A stretch of 64,000 bases of DNA, taken from assembly GCF_900625025.1 (NCBI RefSeq), contig NZ_LR130576.1:1-64000 (forward strand), read 5' to 3'. Source of the DNA: Lachnoclostridium sp. Marseille-P6806. GTDB taxonomy: Bacteria; Bacillota; Clostridia; Lachnospirales; Lachnospiraceae. Below are positions 34,394 through 42,344 of the stretch, in pieces (position 1 is the first letter of the stretch; each line of letters starts with the position of its first letter). The notes beneath the pieces were generated by a model, which was not told the origin of the DNA, ran no database searches, and saw only the letters and a program-made list of their open reading frames with translations. The position numbers were made by a program, and so were the translations under genes.

Positions 34394-34594
34394 ATGGCCA
34401 AGAAGCAGGTGCCGCTCCGGCTGAACGAAGCGCTATACGACGCGCTCGCCGCGTGGGCAGAGGACGATTTCCGTTCCGTCAACGGTCAGATCGAATATCT
34501 TCTGACGGAATGCGTCCGCCAGAGAAAGAAAAACGGAAAATATGTCTCTGAGCATCTCGATGAACCGCCGGAGCTTACATTTCCCTCGTCGTAA
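34394..34594 (+). CDS. Arc-type ribbon-helix-helix protein
   Basis: A 66-residue protein: a beta strand [16 protein letters not shown], then helices [20 protein letters not shown], the pattern of Arc/MetJ DNA-binding dimers. It could bind the palindrome upstream of the SPFH gene, but this is a guess. The start lies 10 bases after the SPFH stop, which follows TGAGGATG. It ends shortly before a terminator. Confidence 0.75.
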   Translation: MAKKQVPLRLNEALYDALAAWAEDDFRSVNGQIEYLLTECVRQRKKNGKYVSEHLDEPPELTFPSS

Positions 34595-34627
34595 ATATGC
34601 CGCAGCTCCCATCGAATGCATTGCAAC

Positions 34628-34680
34628 CACCCGGTCTCTCCTCTATGCGGCAGGAGAGGCCGGGGTGCTTTCGCCCTTTA
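34628..34680 (+). terminator. Terminator after the SPFH/RHH pair
   Basis: CACCCGGTCTCTCCT (34628-34642) pairs with AGGAGAGGCCGGGGTG (34652-34667), a strong stem with one or two mismatches, followed by CTTTCGCCCTTTAT. The sulfatase gene ends just beyond on the other strand. Confidence 0.6.
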
Positions 34681-34696
34681 TAAAAAACAGAGGAGC

Positions 34697-36160
34697 TCAT
34701 GAATTTTCCGAAAGAGGAGCATACGGCTCCAGACGATCCGCGTAGATCCCCGGACGGCACAGCTGTCCCGAACCGGTGACTCCCTGCGCCGACGCGGCGA
34801 TATACGGATCCGAATAGCTCACGAACCACGCCTCCATCCTCCGCCGCATGGCAATGATTTTTTCTTCATATTCCGGCGCACCGTACAGATTTCTGTTTTC
34901 ACCCGGATCCTCCGTGAGATGGTAGAATTCATTTCCGCCGTAGGGATAACGGACGATGAGCTTCCATTCCCGGTCACGTATCATCCGAACGGGACCGTAT
35001 TCATCAAAGACGACGACCTCCCGGTCCTCCGCCCCGCCGCCGGAGAGACTTCCGGCAAAGCTCCTGCCGGGCAGCCCCTCCGGGAACTGCTCCGAGAGCC
35101 CCGTGAGCTCCAGAATCGTCGGGTAAAGATCATAGGCGCTGACCAGCGCATCGCAGCGAACGCCCTGCGGGAGCCTCGCCGGGCAGGAAATCAGGAACGG
35201 CACCTTGACCGATGTATCGTACATGTTCATGGGAAAGGTGCCGTTTCCCTTTCCCCATATTCCGTGCTGCCCCATATTCATGCCGTTGTCGGCGCTGAAA
35301 ATCACAATCGTCTCCTCAGCAAGCCCTTTCTCCTCAAGCGCGTCCAGAATTCTCCCGATCTGCTCGTCCATCGCACTGACCGCCGCAAAATATCCCCGCA
35401 GGTTTTCATGCCGCTTCGGCGTGCCGAAGACCGGCCCTGTCGTGATGTCCGGATGGTCCGGCACGTCCGGAATGCTCGGGAACGAGCAGCCGTCATAATA
35501 GTCAATCCACCGGGCCGGGTGGTTTTTTGCGTCCCACGGAGAATGCGGCGCGGTGTAATGCACCGCCAGATAGAACGGCTCCGGCCCCGCCGCCAGCTCG
35601 TCCAGATCACGGAGCGCCCGGTCCGTAATGAGCTCCGTGACGTACTCCCCGTGCCGGACGGTAATCTCGCCGTGATCTACAATGTCCGGATGATAATAGC
35701 AGCAGCCCCCCATTCCGATCGTATACCAGTCGTCAAAGCCGTGCTGCGGGGTCACACTGTCTCCCAGATGCCACTTGCCGGACAGTGAGAGGCGGTAGCC
35801 CGCTTCTTTCAGGATATCCGTATAGCAGCGCTGCTCTTTGAGATACGGGATCGGCTTCGTCTCGCCCCGGTCCCCGCCTGCATAGGGATTCTCCTCTCCC
35901 TGCCGGCGGAACCTCTCGCTGTCGACATTGCCGCCGCGGAGCCAGTCGAGAACCCCGTGCGCCGACGGCATTTTCCCGGTGAGGAGCGACGCTCTCGCCG
36001 GAGAGCAGACAGGGGATGCACAGAAAAAGCTCTCAAGCATCACACCCCGCTCCGCGATCCGGTTCAGATTCGGCGTGTACAGCTCCGGCGTGCCGGCGCA
36101 GTTCATGGCCCATGCTCCCTGATCATCCGAAAGAATAAATACAATCGATGGTTTTTTCAT
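34697..36160 (-). CDS. Cytoplasmic-looking sulfatase (Cys-type)
   Basis: A 487-residue type I sulfatase. The metal site SDDQG is near residue 12, the formylglycine motif is C52-S-P-A-R, and LSGKWHLGD, FYLAVHYTAPHSPWDAK and IFSADNGMNMGQHG complete the active site. The key Cys requires conversion by a maturase, which is not in the window. No signal peptide is seen at the chosen start (ATG 36160, six bases after GAGG), so it probably acts inside the cell on an imported sulfated sugar. It is the last gene after the LplABC-type transporter. The exact substrate is unknown. Confidence 0.88.
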   Translation of the reverse strand: MKKPSIVFILSDDQGAWAMNCAGTPELYTPNLNRIAERGVMLESFFCASPVCSPARASLLTGKMPSAHGVLDWLRGGNVDSERFRRQGEENPYAGGDRGETKPIPYLKEQRCYTDILKEAGYRLSLSGKWHLGDSVTPQHGFDDWYTIGMGGCCYYHPDIVDHGEITVRHGEYVTELITDRALRDLDELAAGPEPFYLAVHYTAPHSPWDAKNHPARWIDYYDGCSFPSIPDVPDHPDITTGPVFGTPKRHENLRGYFAAVSAMDEQIGRILDALEEKGLAEETIVIFSADNGMNMGQHGIWGKGNGTFPMNMYDTSVKVPFLISCPARLPQGVRCDALVSAYDLYPTILELTGLSEQFPEGLPGRSFAGSLSGGGAEDREVVVFDEYGPVRMIRDREWKLIVRYPYGGNEFYHLTEDPGENRNLYGAPEYEEKIIAMRRRMEAWFVSYSDPYIAASAQGVTGSGQLCRPGIYADRLEPYAPLSENS

Positions 36161-36188
36161 CATTCGCCTCTTGCTCATCCCCCTGCTC

Positions 36189-36215
36189 AAAAAGGGACAG
36201 GGCCTCCCCTGTCCC
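36189..36215 (-). terminator. Terminator between the solute-binding protein and sulfatase genes
   Basis: GGGACAGG/CCTGTCCC (36194-36201 with 36208-36215), and on the minus strand the stem is followed by five T. It lies inside the presumed operon and could lower sulfatase expression relative to the transporter, or separate the units. Confidence 0.6.
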
Positions 36216-36250
36216 CCACAACCTCCGCTCTGCAGCATTCTGCCCGCTGT

Positions 36251-37858
36251 CTACTGCGTTTCCTGCGCCCGGTACGCAGCTGTGACCTCCTCGAGCACGG
36301 CATCTCCGCCGTTCGCGCGCCACTCGGCGTCGAGCTTCTTCTGTCCCTCCTCAATTCCGATTTTTCCCTGAAGCATATCGGAGAAATACTGAATGAAGAT
36401 ATCATTCAGCGCCGACTTGTCGGAAATTTCCGCCGGGGTCTTCTGCTTCACCAGATTCGGAACCTGACACTTTGTCGCGAGCTCAACCGTTTCGAGCGCT
36501 CTCTCCCGGTTCGGATCCGTGAGAGGGATATAGCCGCTCTCCAGAGGCCAGAAGAAAGAGCCCCATGCAAGCGCATGCGCCCAGCCGTTCGGCGCGAATG
36601 CGTCTTTTTCTCTCTCCTCCTCATTGTAGACGATGGTATCGCCGTCTTTCGTGTAATGCACGCCCTCGATGCCGAGACGGACAAGCTCGATTCCCTCCTC
36701 GGAGAGCATGAAATTGATAAACGCCGCCGCCTTGTCCGGATGCTCACAGGCCGCCGTGACACAGGTCATAAAGCCGTCTTTGCCCTGCCTGCTCAGACCG
36801 CGTTTTCCATTCTCCCCCGCCGGAGCCAAATCATAGCAGATCGATGCCTCCGGAAAGAGCTCCTGCAGCGAGGACTCGTGCCTAGACACATGGCGGAACA
36901 GGGCTGCCTGCATAGCTCCCGCCTTGCCCTGATAAAATTTTTCTTCTTTTTTGGACGTATCGTTGAGCATCAGCTCCGAGTCGATCACTCCGAGATCCCA
37001 GAGCTCCTTGATGTAATTCATCGCCGGGACAAAGGACGGGTCGTCAAAGGTGGGAATGATCTCTCCCGCCTCGTTCAGAGCATAGTCGCCGTGCTCCAGA
37101 CCGTATGCATGGAAAACCCAGTCAAAGGGTGTCGCGCCCGTCGTGCTGGACGGACCCTCCGCCGTGAAGCCGTAGGTATTGTCCTTGCCGTCTCCGTCCG
37201 GATCATCGGTCGTAAAGCGGATCAGGACCTCTTTCATCTCCTCCAGCGTCTGCGGATATTCCAGCCCGAGATTATCCAGCCAGTCCTGCCGGAACACAAT
37301 CAGCGTATTCGCGACATTGTACTGGGCGATGAACGGAGCTCCATAATACGCTCCGTCTACGGCCGACCACGGATAGTCCTGCTCGAGCCACTCTTTCAGC
37401 GCCGCATTGTCGTCCAGATAATCATTGAGCGGAATAACCATCCCATTCTGGATCCATGACTGCGTTGCGCTGGTTCCGTAGGCACCTGTCACAATATCCG
37501 GAAAATCTCCCGACGCCATGGCGACATTGACCTTTTCCGTATTCGCCTCCGGAACGATCTCCACCTGCAGATCGATGCCAAGCCTCTCGTTGATCGCTTC
37601 CACGATGCGGTCCCCGTCTTCAATCGCTTTCGCCGCGGCATCGCCCGTCGTCAGCCACCGGATGGTCGGGCGTTCATCCGTTTTGGCTGCGGTATCTGCC
37701 TCCTGCTCCGTCCCGGCCGCGGCCGCCGGCTGTGCATCCCCGCCGGTTGCTTCCGTCGTCTGCGGGGCCGCGCTTCCGCAGCCGGCGGCCGAGATCAGCA
37801 TGACCGCTGCCAGAAGAGCACTCGCCAGTTTCCTCGTTGTTCCTGTGTTCTTTTTCAA
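36251..37858 (-). CDS. Sugar ABC transporter solute-binding lipoprotein (LplA-like)
   Basis: A 535-residue lipoprotein with lipobox ISAAGC near residue 27. The mature part starts with an Ala/Thr/Glu-rich linker and then PTIRWLTTGDAAAKAIEDGD. It includes DYPWSAVDGAYYGAPFIAQY and GKDNTYGFTAEGPSS, typical of the LplA-type oligosaccharide binding proteins. It is encoded downstream of its two permease genes. No ATPase gene is nearby, so a shared MsmX-type ATPase is expected. Confidence 0.88.
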   Translation of the reverse strand: MKKNTGTTRKLASALLAAVMLISAAGCGSAAPQTTEATGGDAQPAAAAGTEQEADTAAKTDERPTIRWLTTGDAAAKAIEDGDRIVEAINERLGIDLQVEIVPEANTEKVNVAMASGDFPDIVTGAYGTSATQSWIQNGMVIPLNDYLDDNAALKEWLEQDYPWSAVDGAYYGAPFIAQYNVANTLIVFRQDWLDNLGLEYPQTLEEMKEVLIRFTTDDPDGDGKDNTYGFTAEGPSSTTGATPFDWVFHAYGLEHGDYALNEAGEIIPTFDDPSFVPAMNYIKELWDLGVIDSELMLNDTSKKEEKFYQGKAGAMQAALFRHVSRHESSLQELFPEASICYDLAPAGENGKRGLSRQGKDGFMTCVTAACEHPDKAAAFINFMLSEEGIELVRLGIEGVHYTKDGDTIVYNEEEREKDAFAPNGWAHALAWGSFFWPLESGYIPLTDPNRERALETVELATKCQVPNLVKQKTPAEISDKSALNDIFIQYFSDMLQGKIGIEEGQKKLDAEWRANGGDAVLEEVTAAYRAQETQ

Positions 37859-37892
37859 ATCAGCCTCCTTTGCCTTTTGCCTTTATCTATCG

Positions 37893-38795
37893 CTATCCCT
37901 TGACTGCGCCGACCGTCATTCCCGCCGTGAAATACCGCTGGAAGAACGGATAGGCGCACATGATCGGGATAATCGCCATCATAACGGCCGCCATTTTCAT
38001 CGGCTGTCCCAAGAGGAACAGACTCTCGCCCCCGCTGGCATACGCCGCGTCGTTCTGGAAAAGCATGGATCGCAGGAAGAGCTGCAGTGGCCATTGCTGC
38101 TTCTTATTGATATACATGATCGCGGAAAAGAAATCATTCCAGTGATCCACGGCGTAAAACAGCGTCACCGTCGTGACCGCCGGCTTCGAGATCGGGAGCA
38201 TGATGCGGAAAAGCACACCCGCCTCCGTGCAGCCGTCGAGGAGCGCCGCCTCCTCCAGCTCGGCCGGGAGATCGAGAAAAAAGTTACGCAGAATGATCAG
38301 GTTGTAGGTGTTCACCGCCGTCGGAAGTATCATCGCCCAGAGGCTGTTCATGAGCCCGACATCCTTGACCACCATATAAGTCGGAATGATGCCGCCCGAA
38401 AACATCATCGTGAAGACCGCGAGAAACATCAGAACCCGGTGGCCTTTCAGATTCCTCTTGGACAGCACGTAGGCCGCCATGATCGTGATGATCATATTGA
38501 TCGCCGTTCCGCCCACGGTGATGATGATGGAATTTGCATAGGAGCTCCACAGTTCTGCGCTGGAGACCATGTAGCGGTAGCCCTCGAGGGACCACTCGGA
38601 CGGCCACAGGTGCACGCTCGTCGCAAGGTAGCCTTTCAGGGACGAGAACGATACGACGAAGCAGTCCCAGAACGGATAGAACGTCGTGAACGCGATAAAG
38701 CCAAGGAGAAGCACATTGACGACATTAAAAATACGGCTTCCCAGAGACTCACGGATATGAGAAGATGCCTTTGTCCTTTCAGTCCTTGCCATCAT
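37893..38795 (-). CDS. ABC sugar permease, LplC/YtcP-like
   Basis: A 300-residue six-helix permease. VNVLLLGFIAFTTFYPFWDC is the first segment, and the cytoplasmic EAA loop reads EEAALLDGCTEAGVLFRIML near residue 185. KRNLKGHRVLMFLAVFTMMF and SGGIIPTYMV are typical of the LplC subfamily. Its start overlaps the stop of the LplB-like gene (TGATG), so the two are translationally coupled. Confidence 0.9.
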   Translation of the reverse strand: MMARTERTKASSHIRESLGSRIFNVVNVLLLGFIAFTTFYPFWDCFVVSFSSLKGYLATSVHLWPSEWSLEGYRYMVSSAELWSSYANSIIITVGGTAINMIITIMAAYVLSKRNLKGHRVLMFLAVFTMMFSGGIIPTYMVVKDVGLMNSLWAMILPTAVNTYNLIILRNFFLDLPAELEEAALLDGCTEAGVLFRIMLPISKPAVTTVTLFYAVDHWNDFFSAIMYINKKQQWPLQLFLRSMLFQNDAAYASGGESLFLLGQPMKMAAVMMAIIPIMCAYPFFQRYFTAGMTVGAVKG

Positions 38796-39760
38796 CAGAA
38801 AATTCCCTCCTCACCCGCCATTCTCGCCGTCCGGTTGGCAATGACCAGAAGAATGAAGTTCACGACGGATTTGAACAGGCCGACCGCCGTCGCCAGCTCA
38901 AACTTGCCGTCCTGCAGGCCGATGCGGTACACGTAGGTGTCGATGATATCCGCCGTCCCGTAGACGCCCGGGTGATACAGCACAAAGATCTGCTCAAACC
39001 CGGCCTGCATGAGACTTCCGATTCTTGTGATCAGCACGACCACAATGATGGAGCGTATGCAGGGAAGCGTGATGTGCCACAGCTTCTGCCACCGGCCGGC
39101 CCCGTCGACGGTCGCCGCCTCGTAGAGCTGCGGGTCGATTCCCGTCATCGCCGCCAGATAGATGATGGTGTTCCAGCCAAAGGTTTTCCATATCATCGAG
39201 ACGACCATCGTCGGCACAAAGAAGCGCTCATCCGTAAGAAAACCGACCGGTTTTGCCCCGAGCGAGGTCAGAAGCCCGTTGATCACTCCGCCGTCCGTCG
39301 AGAGAATGCTGGTCAGGATCCCGCCCAGAATGACCCATGAAATAAAATTCGGAATGTAAATCACGGTCTGAATCACCCGCTTGACACGGACACTGCGAAG
39401 CTCGTTGAGAAGCAGCGCGATGATGATCGGAAAGGGGAAGCCGAACACCAGACGGATCAGTGAAATCCGTATGGTATTCCAGAACACCTGATAGAACTTT
39501 CCCATGGAAAACAGCTTCCGGAACGTCGCAAAGCCGGCCCACGGGCTCCCGAGAATCCCTTTCATCGGATTGAAGCTCTTGAATGCGATGACCAGCCCGC
39601 CCATGGGGGCATAGCAGAACACGCCGTAATAGATAAGCGCCGGAACCAGCATCAGATACAGATACTTGTTTTTCCAGAGATATCTGAGCGCTCCGCTTCC
39701 GCCGTTTGCACTGCCCGAAACCATTTTCCTCTCTTTTTTTGTATATTTTTTATCTTTCAA
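38795..39760 (-). CDS. ABC sugar permease, LplB-like
   Basis: A 321-residue permease: YLMLVPALIYYGVFCYAPMG, a long hydrophobic core, and the EAA motif YEAATVDGAGRWQKLWHITL. The TTG at 39760, seven bases after GGAGG, is the best start; an ATG 36 bases later is an alternative. First gene of the transporter operon. A possible promoter lies just upstream (39792-39821). Confidence 0.88.
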   Translation of the reverse strand: MKDKKYTKKERKMVSGSANGGSGALRYLWKNKYLYLMLVPALIYYGVFCYAPMGGLVIAFKSFNPMKGILGSPWAGFATFRKLFSMGKFYQVFWNTIRISLIRLVFGFPFPIIIALLLNELRSVRVKRVIQTVIYIPNFISWVILGGILTSILSTDGGVINGLLTSLGAKPVGFLTDERFFVPTMVVSMIWKTFGWNTIIYLAAMTGIDPQLYEAATVDGAGRWQKLWHITLPCIRSIIVVVLITRIGSLMQAGFEQIFVLYHPGVYGTADIIDTYVYRIGLQDGKFELATAVGLFKSVVNFILLVIANRTARMAGEEGIF

Positions 39761-39791
39761 AGCGCATCCTCCGAAAGTCTTTGTATAAATT

Positions 39792-39821
39792 GATTATATA
39801 TAAGCCCATTCAGATGAAACA
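39792..39821 (-). promoter_or_regulatory. Possible promoter of the LplB-LplC-binding protein operon
   Basis: On the minus strand TTGTTT is followed by 18 bases and TATAAT, about 35 bases before the permease start; a second TATAAT-like box lies further upstream. The weak -35 suits activation, perhaps by the neighbouring AraC regulator. Confidence 0.45.
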
Positions 39822-39999
39822 ATGCACTATTATACCGATAAGTAGCACATTCGGTGCTTTTGGTCCTCCTGTATGATCGTGCTATGGTTTGTGCCGTCCG
39901 GCTCCTCTCCACACAAAAAACATACGGGGCCTGTGCTCCCCCGCATGTCTCACTGTCGTATTCCGCTGTGTATTTCCCTGCCGTTTTTCCTCCGTCGTC

Positions 40000-40920
40000 T
40001 CAGCCGTCGTTCCGGTGCTTTTCCGCAATCGCCTTGATGGACCGGTCATATTCCGACGGGGTCATCCCCGTGTACTGGTGAAACTGGCGGGTAAAATAAT
40101 TGGCCGATCCGTATCCGAGCCGCTCTGCAATCTGCCGGCAGGAGCCGGCCTGCTCCCGAAGAAAAATCTGCGCCTGCTCAATTTTCATCCGATTGAAGCA
40201 TTCGATCACACCCATGCCCGCAAACTTGCGGCATATATCCTGAAGCCTTGTCCGGCTGAGCAGATTGTCCCGGCAGATCCGGCCGACATCCAGCTGTTCC
40301 GCTATGTGCCGCTCGAGATAATTCCGAAGCTGCTCAAAGACCGCGGAATCGCGGTCCGTATTCAAATCCCTGCCGCCTCTTCTGCCCGGCGCGTCTTTGC
40401 CGCCCGAAGCGACGGCATACCGGCGGTACAAGTGCAGCAGAAACATTTCAAGATACAGACGGATCATCTGCTCCGCGCCGAATACGGCGTCCTCCTTTCT
40501 CTCCAGATCCTGAAGATAGGGATTGTCGAGTCTGCCGGAAAGACAGCCCTCCGCTTCCGCGATGATTCCCGCAAGAAAATGCTTCTCCGCCTGATCCACA
40601 CGAAGAATCCTGTCCTCAAAAAAACGCATGGCGGGACTGCTGCATTCAAAGGAAATCACCACCAGATTGGGCGCAACCACGCCGTTTGCCTCGATCCCGT
40701 GAAAAAGATTCGGCTTGCGGAAACAGATATCATCCTCCCGGATCAGCGTCAGCTTGTCCCCGTTCCGGGCAAATACCTCTCCCCTGTCCACGCACACAAA
40801 TTCCCAGAAATCATGCGACTCCCCCGAAAAGACAAAGTCCTTTCGGTACTCAAAATAATGGATGCTGTAAATTTTGTGAATGGTGATGCTCTGTTCGAGA
40901 CGAAACGCCCTGTATGCCAT
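40000..40920 (-). CDS. AraC-family transcription regulator
   Basis: A 306-residue regulator with an N-terminal cupin-like sensing domain (SHDFWEFVCVDRGEVFARNG) and a C-terminal double helix-turn-helix (LLSRTRLQDICRKFAG and SCRQIAERLGYGSANYFTRQ), ending in the family signature FHQYTGMTPSEYDRS. It lies between the epimerase and the transporter genes and probably activates the transporter/sulfatase operon in response to the sugar. This role is inferred from position. Confidence 0.88.
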   Translation of the reverse strand: MAYRAFRLEQSITIHKIYSIHYFEYRKDFVFSGESHDFWEFVCVDRGEVFARNGDKLTLIREDDICFRKPNLFHGIEANGVVAPNLVVISFECSSPAMRFFEDRILRVDQAEKHFLAGIIAEAEGCLSGRLDNPYLQDLERKEDAVFGAEQMIRLYLEMFLLHLYRRYAVASGGKDAPGRRGGRDLNTDRDSAVFEQLRNYLERHIAEQLDVGRICRDNLLSRTRLQDICRKFAGMGVIECFNRMKIEQAQIFLREQAGSCRQIAERLGYGSANYFTRQFHQYTGMTPSEYDRSIKAIAEKHRNDG

Positions 40921-40931
40921 CTGCTTTCCTT

Positions 40932-41807
40932 TCAGCCGAGCTCTATGCTCCAGCAGTTTTCATAGCATTCTCCCGGAAGCAGCCTCACCAGATCCTTCCG
41001 CTTCTCCAGAACCTCGGGCACGTCCTGTCTTGAGGGGAGGGAAACCCATGGCTCGATGCAAAGGAACGGCGTGTCGCTCCCCGCCGACTGCCAGATGCCC
41101 AGATAGTCCATCTGCGGATAGCGCACCGTGACGCAGCGCCGCCCCCGGTCCGAGCGTATCGTCACCCCATGCGCCATCCCGCGGAGCACCACGGCGTCAT
41201 TGACAAACAGCTCGTGCCGCAGGGGAAGAATATGACCGTCCCGCAGAGAATACGGCGTCTCTTTCTCTCCGACAAAGCCCTGCGCCGTAATCTCGAGCTG
41301 AACCGGTTCCGCCTTTTCCTCAAAATCGAGGTAATAATCCTCAAAGGACAGCCCCTCCTCCATCGGAACAAAAAAACCGGGATGGCCGCCGTAGCCGAAG
41401 TACATCACTCGTGCATCCCGGTTTTCGACGAAAAAGCGGATCAGAAGCTGTCTGTCCCGAACCTCACAGCGTATCCGAAGCTCCCACTTCCGGTCGTACT
41501 GCGCCCGGGTCTTCGCCGTGTCCGACGAGCAAAAGGTCACCGCCTCCGCCGTATGCTCCGCGGCCTCCAGCTCCATTTCGCGGAGAAAGCCGTGGATCCC
41601 GAACGACGCCGTTCTGCCGTCCATCTGATAAATGCCGTTCGTGAGCCGTCCCACCCACGGAAAAAGCTGCGGCGCACGCCCTTTCCACCACGCGGGATCC
41701 CCCTGCCACAGGTATTCATGTCCCTCTGCGTCCCGCAGCGACCGGAGCTCGGCTCCGACCGACGACAGCTCCGCCTGCAGCATGCCGTTTCCGATACTGA
41801 AATTCAT
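40932..41807 (-). CDS. Aldose 1-epimerase-family protein (LacX-like)
   Basis: A 291-residue galactose-mutarotase-like protein. FSIGNGMLQAELSSVGAELR, the GDPAWWKGRAPQLFPWVGRL segment and FGIHGFLREM give a LacX-type match; GYGGHPGFFVP carries the catalytic-histidine region. It probably interconverts sugar anomers for the nearby import pathway. The ATG at 41807 follows GGAGAG by six bases. It lies 11 bases before the AraC gene, so the two are co-transcribed. Confidence 0.88.
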   Translation of the reverse strand: MNFSIGNGMLQAELSSVGAELRSLRDAEGHEYLWQGDPAWWKGRAPQLFPWVGRLTNGIYQMDGRTASFGIHGFLREMELEAAEHTAEAVTFCSSDTAKTRAQYDRKWELRIRCEVRDRQLLIRFFVENRDARVMYFGYGGHPGFFVPMEEGLSFEDYYLDFEEKAEPVQLEITAQGFVGEKETPYSLRDGHILPLRHELFVNDAVVLRGMAHGVTIRSDRGRRCVTVRYPQMDYLGIWQSAGSDTPFLCIEPWVSLPSRQDVPEVLEKRKDLVRLLPGECYENCWSIELG

Positions 41808-42041
41808 AGCGCTCTCCTGTTCTTTGGCTTATGCCCGTTCTCTGATATATGGCGGACTGCTTTCTGTCCCGACTCTTTCATTGTAACGGAAAGCAACGCT
41901 TTTCGGGCATTATTTTCCGTTTTTCCTGAAAATAGCATTTTCTTTCCAGATATAAATCATTCTTTTGAGCTAATCGTTTTCCATCCTGCCCGTTTTCCAG
42001 CTTAATATTTTTCCATCTTGAGATTTTCGCAAAAATATTTT

Positions 42042-42344
42042 TCAAAAAATAATTTCGGGCGCACAAACGCTTCCTTTTTCCGTTATATCATAGAGCTCTC
42101 CAAAGTTTTTCATGATCCTGAACAGGTTTTTCAGTGAAATCGCCTCTGTTTCTATGGCTGCCCTCCTTAGCCTTGCATCCTCAATTCGATTTTCTAAGTC
42201 AATGATAACTTCATACAAACCATCCAAACGCAGCGTCATATCCTGGATTTTACGTTCCCGGTATGCCTCAGAAATATAAGAATTACCTGCGATGATGAAT
42301 AATGTTTTTCGCCTTATGACGTGCATGGCCTGCCTCCATTTCAT
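42042..42344 (-). pseudogene. Possible C-terminal remnant of a large serine recombinase
   Basis: A 100-codon frame overlapping the end of the ABC gene by four bases (ATGA). MTLRLDGLYEVIIDLENRIE followed by DARLRR and ISLKNLFRIMKNFGELYDI resembles the coiled-coil/C-terminal segment of transposon-type serine recombinases. The catalytic and DNA-binding parts are missing. It marks the left edge of the island. The upstream 41808-42041 stretch is AT-rich, and I see nothing else in it. It may also be an unrelated small protein. Confidence 0.4.
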
